Shown: in pieces, positions 1 to 7,278 of the stretch
Layout: the number at the start of each line of letters is the position of its first letter
How positions within the stretch are numbered: the first letter of the stretch is position 1
Origin: Spirochaetaceae bacterium
Lineage (GTDB): Bacteria > Spirochaetota > Spirochaetia > SZUA-6 > Bin103
Length of the DNA: 17,269 nucleotides
Direction: 5' to 3'
NCBI GenBank assembly: GCA_028820215.1
Contig: JAPPKD010000354.1
Location: 32,231 to 49,499 of the forward strand
Notes under the pieces: generated by a model
Database searches by the model: none
The model's input: only the letters and a program-made list of their open reading frames with translations
What the model was told of the DNA's origin: nothing
Position numbers and translations under genes: made by a program

Positions 1-94
1 CGGCGCCCGCGCCCCCCCCCCCCCCCCCCCCGGCGCGCCCGCCCCCCCCCCCCCGCCCCCCCGCCCGCGCCCCCCCCCGCCCCCCCCCCGGCCC
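1..94. other. C/G-only low-complexity end, probable artefact
   Basis: The first 94 bases contain no A or T and include a run of 20 C (12-31) and several runs of 8-14 C. Nothing else in the window resembles this, and no coding frame or repeat unit is visible. Poly-G read tails from two-colour sequencing chemistry, assembled at a contig end and seen here as poly-C, would explain it. A real C-rich tract cannot be excluded from sequence alone. Confidence 0.75.
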
Positions 95-111
95 AGCCCC
101 TCCTTTGGCTC

Positions 112-138
112 GGAGCGCATCGGTTCCCGATGCGTTCC
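112..138. terminator. 12-bp hairpin downstream of surE
   Basis: Bases 112-123 pair with 127-138 around a three-base loop (TTC); all pairs are Watson-Crick except one G-T. It lies about 55 bases past the surE stop on the surE transcript. There is no T-run on either side, so a classical intrinsic terminator is not shown. It may be a U-less terminator or an mRNA 3'-end stabiliser. Proximity to the suspect contig end lowers certainty. Confidence 0.35.
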
Positions 139-158
139 TCGCCGGATACTGGTAGCCC

Positions 159-175
159 CGGCGCCCTTGGCGCCG
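159..175. terminator. 7-bp GC hairpin just after surE stop
   Basis: Bases 159-165 pair perfectly with 169-175 around a three-base loop. The hairpin starts 18 bases beyond the surE stop codon. The short T tract (176-178) is on the plus-strand side, which is the wrong polarity for surE. Together with the 112-138 hairpin it gives two consecutive structures after the gene, a plausible transcript end without a clear U-tract. Confidence 0.35.
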
Positions 176-193
176 TTTGCATAGGCGGAGCGG

Positions 194-1030
194 TCAGACC
201 ACGGGCGTCGCTTGGCCCATGGCCCACGGGTCGATGCAGGTCAGGCTGACGGATCCGCGGGCGAGCACGTCGATGTCGGTCCCTTCCGCGGGGTCGCGGA
301 TGGCGGCGGCCCCCACGTGGCGCAGCACGTCTCCGTGGCGCTCGAAGCAGGAGCCGTAGCGCGCGCGCTCCAACGCGCACGGGACCAGCCGCCAGTCGGC
401 GGCCAGCCTCGCCGGAACGTTCACGCTCCAGGTGACGGGACGTTCGGTCCGGCGTTCGCCGGGCGGACGAACTTGCGCCATCAGGTCGGCCAGCAGCGTG
501 GGCAGCAGGTCATCGAGCCGCGCGACGGCGTCTCCCAACTCCGTTCCCGGATCCGCCGGTGCGCGGGCGGCCCAGCGGCCGAATCCTGCCGGGGTGAGTT
601 GCTGCGAGAGGGCGACCGCCGGGATGAGCGCGATGTTGGCTTCCAGGCAGGCGCCGATGGTGCCGGACGAGGCCGCGTAGGAGACGCCGGTGTTCTCACC
701 GGCGTTCACGCCGGACAGGACCAGGTCGGGTGTGCGCGGACCGAGCAGATGGCAGCCGGCGTTGACGCAGTCGGCCGGCGTGCCTCCCAGGGTGAAACCG
801 GTCACGGCGTGACCGGCTCGATCCCGGTGGTCATGGCGTACCAGCGGCAGGTCGGCGTAGCGGGTCATCGCCTTCGCCGTCCAACTCCGCTCAGAGGCGG
901 GCAGGACCACCGTGACGGCTCCAAGCGAGGCAGCGGCTCTGACCAGCGGGGCCACGAACGGCGACTCGGGGCCGTCGTCGTTGGTCACCAGAATGTTTAC
1001 GCCGTCAGTGTGCATGCCGTCCGTGTCCAT
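194..1030 (-). CDS. surE: 5'/3'-nucleotidase SurE
   Basis: SurE is a metal-dependent phosphatase that removes phosphate from nucleoside monophosphates and is linked to stress survival and nucleotide balance in the cytoplasm. The 278-residue product begins with the family's N-terminal block ILVTNDDG, whose paired aspartates bind the metal. It also has the PASERSWTAKAMT segment (counterpart of the P-x-x-x-R-S block), GTPADCVNAG, SGVNAGENTG and the SSGTIGACLEA block. Length is normal for the family (about 250-280). The ATG at 1030 is 28 bases after the secA stop; a second ATG five codons later (1015) sits closer to the conserved core and is an equally possible start. Neither has a strong Shine-Dalgarno. 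The gene very probably shares the secA transcript. In many bacteria surE neighbours pcm; that link is not seen here. Confidence 0.93.
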   Translation of the reverse strand: MDTDGMHTDGVNILVTNDDGPESPFVAPLVRAAASLGAVTVVLPASERSWTAKAMTRYADLPLVRHDHRDRAGHAVTGFTLGGTPADCVNAGCHLLGPRTPDLVLSGVNAGENTGVSYAASSGTIGACLEANIALIPAVALSQQLTPAGFGRWAARAPADPGTELGDAVARLDDLLPTLLADLMAQVRPPGERRTERPVTWSVNVPARLAADWRLVPCALERARYGSCFERHGDVLRHVGAAAIRDPAEGTDIDVLARGSVSLTCIDPWAMGQATPVV

Positions 1031-1058
1031 GGTGTCGGGAGCTTCGAACGAAGGCTGG

Positions 1059-3884
1059 TCAGCGTCCGTGGCAGAATTTGAACTTCTTGCCGCTTCCGCA
1101 GTAGCAGGGCTCGTTGCGTCCGAGCTTCCGCTCCGCCTGCGGCGTGGAAGGTCCCGGCAGTGCCGGTCCCGCGCCGGCGGGAGATGCGACCGCGGCAGCC
1201 GATCCGACCGGCGTGGCCCGCCGGCTGGGCGCACGGCGGGCGGGCATCGCCGAGGCTCCTTCCGCGTCGCCCTGCTGCATCGCTGCGAATTGTCCCAGCT
1301 CGCGATGCATGGTCGCCATGCCCTGCGGCTGCGGTCTGCGCGCCGGCCGGCCGGCGCCCGCCGTGCCGTTTCCGGTCCGGATCGTGACTCGGAAGATCTT
1401 CTCCGCAATGGTGTTGCGGATGCCGGCGAGCATCTCGTCGAAGATCTGAAAACCCTCGAGCTTGTACTCCAGCAAGGGGTTCTTCTGGCTGTAGGTGCGC
1501 AGGTACACCGCGTCGCGCAGTGCGTCGAGATTCTCCAGGTGATCCTGCCACCGGGCGTCGATGAGACGCAGATACTCGTAGCGGATGAACAGATTGAAGT
1601 TGGCCGTTCCGACCAGATCCGCCTTCTCGGCAAGATGGGCGCCCATCGCGGCCACCACCCGGTCGCGCACCTCGCCGCCGCGCAGATCGGCCAGCGCCGC
1701 CTCCCCGTCCGGCATGGCGAATCCGAACCGGGAGCGCAACGCGGAGAGCGTCCCGGCTACCGAGTACTCGGCGCCGCCGGTCAACTCATCGACCGCCGCC
1801 GTGGCGGTCTCCCGTACCCGGCCGAGCAGATCGTCATCCGCCATGATCTCGTCGCGCTTTCCGTAGATGTACTTGCGCTGCTCGTTGAGCACGTTGTCGA
1901 AGTCCAACAGGTGCTTGCGCAGTTCGAAGTTCCGCTCCTCGACCCGCTTCTGCGCGCGGGCGATCGACTTGTTCAGCCACGGATGGGCCAGGGGCTCCCC
2001 GTCCTTCATGCCCACCTTCGACATCATGCTCCGCAGGTTTTCACCGAACAGGCGCATCAGGTCGTCGTCCAGCGAGATATAGAAACGGGACGATCCGGGG
2101 TCGCCCTGACGCCCGGAGCGGCCGCGGAGCTGGTTGTCGATCCGGCGCGACTCGTGGCGCTCGGTGCCGAGCACGTGCAATCCGCCGGCGCCGCGGACCG
2201 TGTCGTAGCGGTGGCGCCAGTCATCGAGCTCGCGTTCGTAGATGGTCCTGAACCGCTCCTCGTCACCGGCGGCGTCGCCGGTCCCATCGCCGTTGTCGGC
2301 AGCATGGCGCCGGCGGGCGGCATACTCCGGGTTGCCGCCGAGCTTGATGTCGGTGCCGCGTCCGGCCATGTTGGTGGCGATCGTCACCGCACCCTTGGCA
2401 CCCGCCTGCGCGATGATCAGCGCCTCCCTGTCGTGCGCCTTGGCATTGAGCACTTCGTGCTCGACCCCGCGACTCCGCAGCAGCTTCGAGAGCTGCTCGG
2501 ACTTCTCGATGGAGACGGTGCCGACCAGCACCGGCTGCCCCGCCTCCTGGCAGGCGGCCAGCTCGTCCCCGATCGCGGCCATCTTGTCCTGCTCGTTGAG
2601 GAAGATCACGTCGTCGTGGTCGGCCCGGACCAGCGGGCGGTTGGTGGGTATGACCACCACGTCCAGACCGTAGATGTTGCCGAACTCCGTCGCCTCGGTA
2701 TCGGCCGTACCGGTCATGCCGGACAGCTTGTCGTAGAGCTTGAAGTAGTTCTGAAACGAGATGGAGGCGAGCGTCCGGTTGCGCTTGAGGATCGGGATCC
2801 GCTCCTTCGCCTCGATCGCCTGGTGCAGGCCGTCCGAGTAGCGTCGGCCGTGCAGAATGCGGCCGGTGAACTCGTCGACGATCTGCACGGTGCCGTCCTC
2901 GACCACGTAGTCCACATCCCGTTGGAACAACCGGTGGGCGCGCAGCGCCTGGGTCAGGTAATGGATGTACTCGAAGTTCTCGTCGTCTACCAGCGACCCC
3001 CGGATCAGGCGCTTGCCGCGCAACAGGCCTTCGGCCGCGGCGATCCCTTCGTCGGTGAACGATATGCGCTTGCCCTTCTCGTCCAGCTTGTAGTGGCCGA
3101 TCGGCTCCTCGGGGTAGTCGTCGGTCTCCGGATCCTTCGCACACTCCCGGAACCCGCCGACCAGCCGGTCGACCTGCGCGAAACGCTCGGTGTCGTCTTC
3201 GGCCGCCCCGGAGATGATCAGCGGCGTGCGCGCCTCGTCGATCAGGATCGAGTCGATTTCGTCCACGATGCAGTACCGGTGACCGCGCTGTACACGAGCT
3301 TCGGAGTCCCAGCGCATGTTGTCGCGCAGATAGTCGAATCCCAACTCGTTGTTGGTGCCGTAGGTGATGTCGCACGCGTAGGCTTCCGTGCGCTCGCGCA
3401 TTTCCATGCGCGACAGGACCACCCCCACGCTCAGGCCCAGGAAGCGATGCACGCGGCCCATCCACTCGGCGTCGCGTTCGGCCAGGTAGTCGTTGACCGT
3501 GACGACGTGCACGCCGTCGCCGGACAGCGCGTTCAGATAGGCTGCGGGGACGCTTGCCAGGGTCTTTCCCTCACCGGTCTTCATCTCGACGATCGCGCCG
3601 CGGTCCAGGATGATGCCGCCCATGAGCTGGACGTCGAAGGTGCGCTCGCCGAGTTGCCTGCGCGCGGCCTCCCGCGCCAGGGCGAACGCCTCCGGCAGGA
3701 TCTGGTCGCGCGCTTCGCCCGACCGGAGCCGCTTCTTCAGCTTGTCCGTCCACGCCGGAAAGTCGGTTTCGGAAAGCGCGACCATCCGCGACTCCAGCTC
3801 GTTGATCCGGTTCACGAGCGGAACCAGGGCCTTCAGATCACGGTTGGACTTTGAGCCGAGTACGCGGGACAGGAAACCCCGCAT
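1059..3884 (-). CDS. secA: Preprotein translocase ATPase SecA
   Basis: SecA is the ATPase motor that pushes unfolded preproteins through SecYEG at the inner membrane. The 941-residue product has Walker A MKTGEGKT (about 101-108), the VTVNDYLAERDAEWM block, GTNNELGFDYLRDNM, the DEAD-type VDEIDSILIDEARTPLI, MTGTADTE, ATNMAGRGTDI and GLHVLGTERHESRRIDNQLRGRSGRQGDPG in helicase domain 2, and the scaffold and wing region. A Pro/Ala/Gly-rich linker leads to a complete C-terminal SEC-C zinc motif, C-x-C-x8-C-H, for SecB or ribosome contact. Length is typical. The ATG at 3884 gives the usual MxxFLSRVLGSKSNRDLK start; an in-frame extension upstream has no homologous look. No Shine-Dalgarno precedes it, but a good promoter lies 7 bases upstream, suggesting a leaderless message. 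Confidence 0.97.
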   Translation of the reverse strand: MRGFLSRVLGSKSNRDLKALVPLVNRINELESRMVALSETDFPAWTDKLKKRLRSGEARDQILPEAFALAREAARRQLGERTFDVQLMGGIILDRGAIVEMKTGEGKTLASVPAAYLNALSGDGVHVVTVNDYLAERDAEWMGRVHRFLGLSVGVVLSRMEMRERTEAYACDITYGTNNELGFDYLRDNMRWDSEARVQRGHRYCIVDEIDSILIDEARTPLIISGAAEDDTERFAQVDRLVGGFRECAKDPETDDYPEEPIGHYKLDEKGKRISFTDEGIAAAEGLLRGKRLIRGSLVDDENFEYIHYLTQALRAHRLFQRDVDYVVEDGTVQIVDEFTGRILHGRRYSDGLHQAIEAKERIPILKRNRTLASISFQNYFKLYDKLSGMTGTADTEATEFGNIYGLDVVVIPTNRPLVRADHDDVIFLNEQDKMAAIGDELAACQEAGQPVLVGTVSIEKSEQLSKLLRSRGVEHEVLNAKAHDREALIIAQAGAKGAVTIATNMAGRGTDIKLGGNPEYAARRRHAADNGDGTGDAAGDEERFRTIYERELDDWRHRYDTVRGAGGLHVLGTERHESRRIDNQLRGRSGRQGDPGSSRFYISLDDDLMRLFGENLRSMMSKVGMKDGEPLAHPWLNKSIARAQKRVEERNFELRKHLLDFDNVLNEQRKYIYGKRDEIMADDDLLGRVRETATAAVDELTGGAEYSVAGTLSALRSRFGFAMPDGEAALADLRGGEVRDRVVAAMGAHLAEKADLVGTANFNLFIRYEYLRLIDARWQDHLENLDALRDAVYLRTYSQKNPLLEYKLEGFQIFDEMLAGIRNTIAEKIFRVTIRTGNGTAGAGRPARRPQPQGMATMHRELGQFAAMQQGDAEGASAMPARRAPSRRATPVGSAAAVASPAGAGPALPGPSTPQAERKLGRNEPCYCGSGKKFKFCHGR
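3871..3876 (+). promoter_or_regulatory. Shine-Dalgarno AGGAAA for the lipoprotein gene
   Basis: AGGAAA lies 9 bases before GTG 3886 and decides between the two in-frame GTG codons (3886 and 3892) that could start the lipoprotein. It falls inside the antiparallel first codons of secA. Confidence 0.4.
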
Positions 3885-3885
3885 A

Positions 3886-5073
3886 GTGCGAGTGTATCGA
3901 CGGCTGGAAGCCACGGTCAAGGAGCCGGACGGGCGCGCGGGTGGAATCGGTCGTACGGCACGTCTGCTGGTTGCGGCGCTGGCCGTGGCGCTGTCGGCGG
4001 CAGGATGTGCCGAACGGACAGCGCCGGTGACGCGCCAGGAGCTGTTCAGCCTGTCGGTGGGACCGCTGGAAGACCAGGTACACATTTCCCCCGGCTACGA
4101 GCAGGCGGGCGTCTGGCTCTCTCTGCACGATGGTCTGTTCCACGTGGTCAACGCGCCGGTACGCAAGGTGATGCGGTTCTCCTCGTTCGGAGACCTGCTG
4201 TTGCTGCTGTACGACCCGCGCTTGAACCCGATGCCGGTGGGGCTCGCCGAGGCGGGAACGGACACCGTCACCACCCGCCTCGCGCGCAGCCTGCAACTGG
4301 GCCCGTTGGGGCGGGTCGCGGTCGATTCGCAGGGGACGATATACGTCCAGGAGCGCCTCGCGACCGGCGATTGGCAGACGGAGGACGGGATCACGCGCAG
4401 CCACGTTGTGCGCCGGTTCGACCGAACGGGCGGCGACCTGGGCTATCTGGGTCGGGAGGGAGTGGGCGGCAGTCCGTTCGGCCGGGTGCACCGCCTGCTG
4501 GTGACCGAGCGCGACGAACCGTTCGTCGTCACGCGAGACGGCGACTCGTGGCAGGCGTTCTGGTTCGATTCCCAGGGGATGTTGCGGTTCCGGCGCGGGC
4601 TTTCGGTCCGTGATCTCCGCAGCGCGGACGATGTCCCGCCCACCGTGGAGATCGAGTCCGTGCTGGCCGACGGACGCGGGCCGCCGCATCTGCTGGTTGA
4701 GACGGTCACGCTGCCCGGCGGGCAGGCCGACATCTGGCGGGTGACCGGTGACGAGGACCCGGAGCGGGCGTTCGCGGCGCCGCACGCACCGCATGCACCG
4801 TTCCGCCTGGTCGGCAGCGCCGGCGGGCGGCTGTTCTTCGCCTCGCACGGCGGCGGCGAGTCCGTCAGCGCGGGGGGCCGTCGCGTGCCACTGACCATCA
4901 CCGATGGGGAGGGACGGCCCCTGGCGCAGGTCGAGCTATCCCTGCAAGATCCGGCCCTGCAGTTCTCGGAACTGCAGGTGGCGACAGATGGCGTACTGTA
5001 CGGTGCCCGGATCGGGCCGGAACGAGTGGATTTCTTCTGGTGGAGAACCGACCTCCTGATGCAGCGGCGCTGA
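3886..5073 (+). CDS. Putative lipoprotein, beta-propeller-like, unknown function
   Basis: I do not recognise the family. From GTG 3886 the product is 395 residues: a basic N-region (RVYRRLEATVKEPDGRAGGIGRTAR), a hydrophobic stretch LLVAALAVALSAA and a lipobox L-S-A-A-G-C with Cys at 4006-4008. That predicts signal peptidase II cleavage and a 355-residue mature lipoprotein tethered to a membrane. The mature part has repeated short beta-rich units, such as GRVAVDSQGTIYVQERL, RVHRLLVTERDEPFVVTRDGDSW and LQVATDGVLYGARIG, resembling NHL or other propeller blades; this is a visual impression only. It overlaps nnr by 34 bases, so the two are probably co-transcribed. The start is uncertain: GTG 3886 has an AGGAAA nine bases upstream and abuts the secA ATG; GTG 3892 is the alternative. 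A role at the Sec/envelope interface would be speculation from position. Confidence 0.75.
   Translation: MRVYRRLEATVKEPDGRAGGIGRTARLLVAALAVALSAAGCAERTAPVTRQELFSLSVGPLEDQVHISPGYEQAGVWLSLHDGLFHVVNAPVRKVMRFSSFGDLLLLLYDPRLNPMPVGLAEAGTDTVTTRLARSLQLGPLGRVAVDSQGTIYVQERLATGDWQTEDGITRSHVVRRFDRTGGDLGYLGREGVGGSPFGRVHRLLVTERDEPFVVTRDGDSWQAFWFDSQGMLRFRRGLSVRDLRSADDVPPTVEIESVLADGRGPPHLLVETVTLPGGQADIWRVTGDEDPERAFAAPHAPHAPFRLVGSAGGRLFFASHGGGESVSAGGRRVPLTITDGEGRPLAQVELSLQDPALQFSELQVATDGVLYGARIGPERVDFFWWRTDLLMQRR
3891..3920 (-). promoter_or_regulatory. secA promoter, predicted leaderless
   Basis: On the minus strand, TTGACC (3920-3915) and TACACT (3896-3891) are separated by 18 bases. Only six bases (CGCACT) separate the -10 from the secA ATG, so the expected transcription start falls on or next to the A of the ATG. 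The whole promoter lies inside the signal-peptide codons of the divergent lipoprotein. The same arrangement recurs before the membrane protein at 6734 and before bioY. Confidence 0.55.
4956..4978. other. Perfect 10-bp inverted repeat inside the lipoprotein gene
   Basis: CCTGCAGTTC (4956-4965) pairs perfectly with 4969-4978 around the triloop TCG. It lies within the coding sequence (residues around LQFSELQ), about 60 bases before the overlapping nnr start. It may only reflect the symmetric LQ...LQ codons, or may form an mRNA hairpin that modulates passage into nnr. Confidence 0.4.
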
Positions 5074-6647
5074 CGGCCGCCGACGCGGGCGCGCTGCACC
5101 CGGTGGACGAACCGGGCATATACCGCCTGGTCGACTCGGCGCAGATGTCGGCGATCGACCGCGAGGCATCCGAGCGCTTCCGGATCCCGTCGCCGATCCT
5201 GATGGAAAACGCCGGGCTCAAGGCGCTGGAGGCGATGCAGCGGCGTATCTGGCGCCGGCCCGTTCCCGAAGAACCGGTCGCGATCGTATCGGGGCGCGGC
5301 AACAATGGGGGGGACGCGCTGGTCGTCGCCCGCCAGCTTCACGCCATCGGCGCGCGGCACATCACGGTGCTTCTCAGCCACGGCGAACCCGCGGATGGAA
5401 GCCAATGTGCGGCCAACCTCGCCATCTGCCGGGCGCTTGGCATCACCGTGCTCGACGCGGCGGAGGCAACGCTCTCCTGCGGATGGGTGATCGACGGAAT
5501 GGCCGGCACGGGACAGCGCGGGGCACTGCGCGGGCCGGCGGCGGCGCTGGCCGAACGGATCAACGGCAGCGCGGCGCGAGTCATCGCCCTTGATGCGCCG
5601 AGCGGAGTGGGGGACCGGTTCACGGCCGACATGCCCGCCGTCCACGCCGACTGGACGCTCGCGCTTGAGCTTCCGAAGAGGGCGCTCTACCTGCCGGCCG
5701 CCCGGCCCGCATGCGGGAGCATCATCGTCGTGCCGATCGGGTTTCCCGCCGCGCTCACCGATCCGGCCGCCGGGAACGCCCGGTTGCTCGGCCCCGCTGC
5801 GCTGGCGCCCATGCTGCCGTCCGTGCCGGCGGACGCGCACAAGGGGACACGCGGGCACGTGGCGGTCCTTGCCGGCTCCGCCGGGACGGCGGGCGCCGCG
5901 CGCCTGGCTGCCACCGCCGCTGCCTGCAGCCGAGCAGGCCTGGTGACGCTGCACGCCGATGCCGACACCTACCCGGTGCAAGCCGGCGCGCTTACCTCGG
6001 TGATGGTCGTTCCCTGGTCGGAAACGGCGGAACCAGGCGAGCTCGCCCGGCGTTTCGACAGCCTGGTGGTCGGTCCCGGGTGGGGGACCGGGCCGGCCCG
6101 CGCGGTGTGGCTGCAGCGGTTGCTCGTCAAGCGGTGCCGCGGCGTGCTGGATGCCGACGCGACCACGCTGCTCGCACGTGCCGGCGGGCCGGGGCGACTG
6201 TCCGGCCGCTGGGTGTTGACGCCCCATCCGGGCGAGCTGGCCCGGCTGCTCGGCGCCACCGTCGCCGAGGCGCTGGCAGATCCCGCCGCGGCCGCTGCCG
6301 ACGTGGCTGAGCGGTTCGGCGCGGTCGTCGTGCTGAAAGGGCACGTGACCTACATCGCCGCTCCGGACGGCGGTGACGCGGCGGGCGTTGGCACAGAGCC
6401 GCCTCTGAGCGTCGTGGACGGCATGCAGCCGTGGCTGGCGACCGGCGGTTCCGGAGATGTGCTGGCCGGCGTCATCGGCGCGCTGCTTGCCGGCGGCAGG
6501 ATTGGCCCCTACCAGGCAGCCTGCGCAGGGGTGCTGATCCACGCCGCGGCGGCTCGACACCTGTACCGCGAGCGGGGCTGGTTTCTGGCGGAGGACCTGC
6601 CGGCGTCGGTGTCGCGCGTGGTAGCCGGCCGTGACGATCTCGGATAA
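5040..6647 (+). CDS. nnr: Bifunctional NAD(P)HX epimerase / ADP-dependent dehydratase (Nnr)
   Basis: This enzyme repairs hydrated NADH and NADPH. The N-terminal YjeF_N domain (about residues 28-220) interconverts R and S hydrates, and the C-terminal ribokinase-like domain (about 250-530) dehydrates the S form using ATP or ADP. Visible motifs: MSAIDREA and LMENAG at the N-terminus, SGRGNNGGDALVVARQL (84-100), DAPSGVGDR with the domain-1 aspartate, KGTRGHVAVLAGS opening domain 2, TPHPGELARLLG (His396), VVLKGHVTYIA and ATGGSGDVLAGVIGALLAGG with Asp473 as the expected catalytic base. Length (535) is normal for the fused protein. The GTG at 5040 overlaps the lipoprotein by 34 bases, consistent with translational coupling; GTG 5103 is a later possible start that still keeps both domains. 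Confidence 0.93.
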   Translation: MENRPPDAAALTAADAGALHPVDEPGIYRLVDSAQMSAIDREASERFRIPSPILMENAGLKALEAMQRRIWRRPVPEEPVAIVSGRGNNGGDALVVARQLHAIGARHITVLLSHGEPADGSQCAANLAICRALGITVLDAAEATLSCGWVIDGMAGTGQRGALRGPAAALAERINGSAARVIALDAPSGVGDRFTADMPAVHADWTLALELPKRALYLPAARPACGSIIVVPIGFPAALTDPAAGNARLLGPAALAPMLPSVPADAHKGTRGHVAVLAGSAGTAGAARLAATAAACSRAGLVTLHADADTYPVQAGALTSVMVVPWSETAEPGELARRFDSLVVGPGWGTGPARAVWLQRLLVKRCRGVLDADATTLLARAGGPGRLSGRWVLTPHPGELARLLGATVAEALADPAAAAADVAERFGAVVVLKGHVTYIAAPDGGDAAGVGTEPPLSVVDGMQPWLATGGSGDVLAGVIGALLAGGRIGPYQAACAGVLIHAAAARHLYRERGWFLAEDLPASVSRVVAGRDDLG

Positions 6648-6697
6648 CGATAGCCGCAGGTCGCACGTCGCCACCAAATAGAAGCAGCGTTTCGTTG

Positions 6698-6727
6698 TTG
6701 ACCTGACGCTAACCGGGCGCTTACCCT
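6698..6727 (+). promoter_or_regulatory. Promoter of the 6734 membrane protein, predicted leaderless
   Basis: TTGACC (6698-6703), an 18-base spacer and TACCCT (6722-6727) end six bases before the GTG start at 6734. The geometry matches the secA promoter exactly (same -35, same spacer, same distance to the start). It indicates that the gene has its own transcript in addition to any read-through from nnr. Confidence 0.55.
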
Positions 6728-6733
6728 GTCGGG

Positions 6734-7210
6734 GTGCATATCTACCTGTTGTCGGTGTTGAGCACCATCGCCGCCGGCGCGACGCTGGCGGCCGATTATC
6801 TGGTCGAGCGGATACCCGTTCTGGAGCCTTTGCGGCGTTTCGCGGCAAGCAGCCGCGCCAAGGGCACTCTGGGCGCGATCGCCCTGGTGATCGGGTTCGT
6901 GAAGCTCTTCTGGCGCGCTCCGGGTGAGGTGATCATCGTCGGCGACTTCCTGCCGTCGATTGCCGGCATGCTGCTGGGAGCCATGCTCATAATCGATCGC
7001 TACCAGGAACGGCGCTTGCCCGGAGGCGGTGTCGAGCAGGTTGCCGGCGACGAACCGGGCGACGGTGACGCAACCGAGTCGTCGGACTCGGGCCCCACCG
7101 GCATCGCCAGGATCGACGAAACGCTGAAGCCGTACCGGACTCCGCTGGGCCTTGGCGGTATCGCCGTCGGCGTCATCCACTTCCTGCTGGCAAGCGTGCT
7201 GTTCCTGTAA
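6734..7210 (+). CDS. Small multi-pass membrane protein, unknown function
   Basis: The family is not recognised. The 158-residue product has four likely membrane segments: about 3-22 (IYLLSVLSTIAAGATLAADY), 45-60 (TLGAIALVIGFVKLFW), 66-87 (VIIVGDFLPSIAGMLLGAMLII) and 138-158 (LGLGGIAVGVIHFLLASVLFL). A soluble acidic, Gly/Ser-rich loop lies between about residues 93 and 130. The protein ends immediately after the last membrane segment. The start is GTG at 6734, immediately downstream of a good promoter and with no ribosome-binding site, so initiation on a leaderless message is likely. It follows nnr by 86 bases and converges on the EF-G-like gene. Its last codons and stop are part of an 18-base tandem repeat. 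No enzyme motif is visible; a role in small-molecule transport or envelope maintenance cannot be told apart. Confidence 0.75.
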   Translation: MHIYLLSVLSTIAAGATLAADYLVERIPVLEPLRRFAASSRAKGTLGAIALVIGFVKLFWRAPGEVIIVGDFLPSIAGMLLGAMLIIDRYQERRLPGGGVEQVAGDEPGDGDATESSDSGPTGIARIDETLKPYRTPLGLGGIAVGVIHFLLASVLFL

Positions 7211-7234
7211 GCGGCACTGTTCCTGTAAGCGGCA
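7199..7234 (+). repeat. Perfect 18-bp tandem repeat spanning a stop codon
   Basis: The 18-mer at 7199-7216 (CTGTTCCTGTAAGCGGCA) is repeated without change at 7217-7234. The unit contains the last three codons (Leu-Phe-Leu) and the TAA of the membrane protein. Because 18 is a multiple of three, the second copy supplies a second in-frame TAA six codons later. It looks like a recent slippage or duplication event. Confidence 0.9.
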
Positions 7235-7278
7235 ACGGTACCGGTAACGGACGTCCACTGAAGAGGGCGGCGCAACGG

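Noticed and set aside
912..3854. Very long (980-codon) open frame antisense to secA
   Set aside because: It mirrors secA codon by codon in a GC-rich genome, where the opposite strand is often open by codon bias. The product is low-complexity-like with no recognisable domain, while secA is complete and fully conserved.
4562..4572. tRNA T-loop-like GGTTCGATTCC
   Set aside because: It lies inside the lipoprotein coding frame (WFDSQG). No A-box, anticodon arm or 7-bp acceptor stem can be placed around it.
4443..6848. 801-codon minus-strand frame opposite the lipoprotein and nnr
   Set aside because: It spans two clear plus-strand genes, is rich in Arg, Gly and Pro and shows no domain. It is a compositional shadow.
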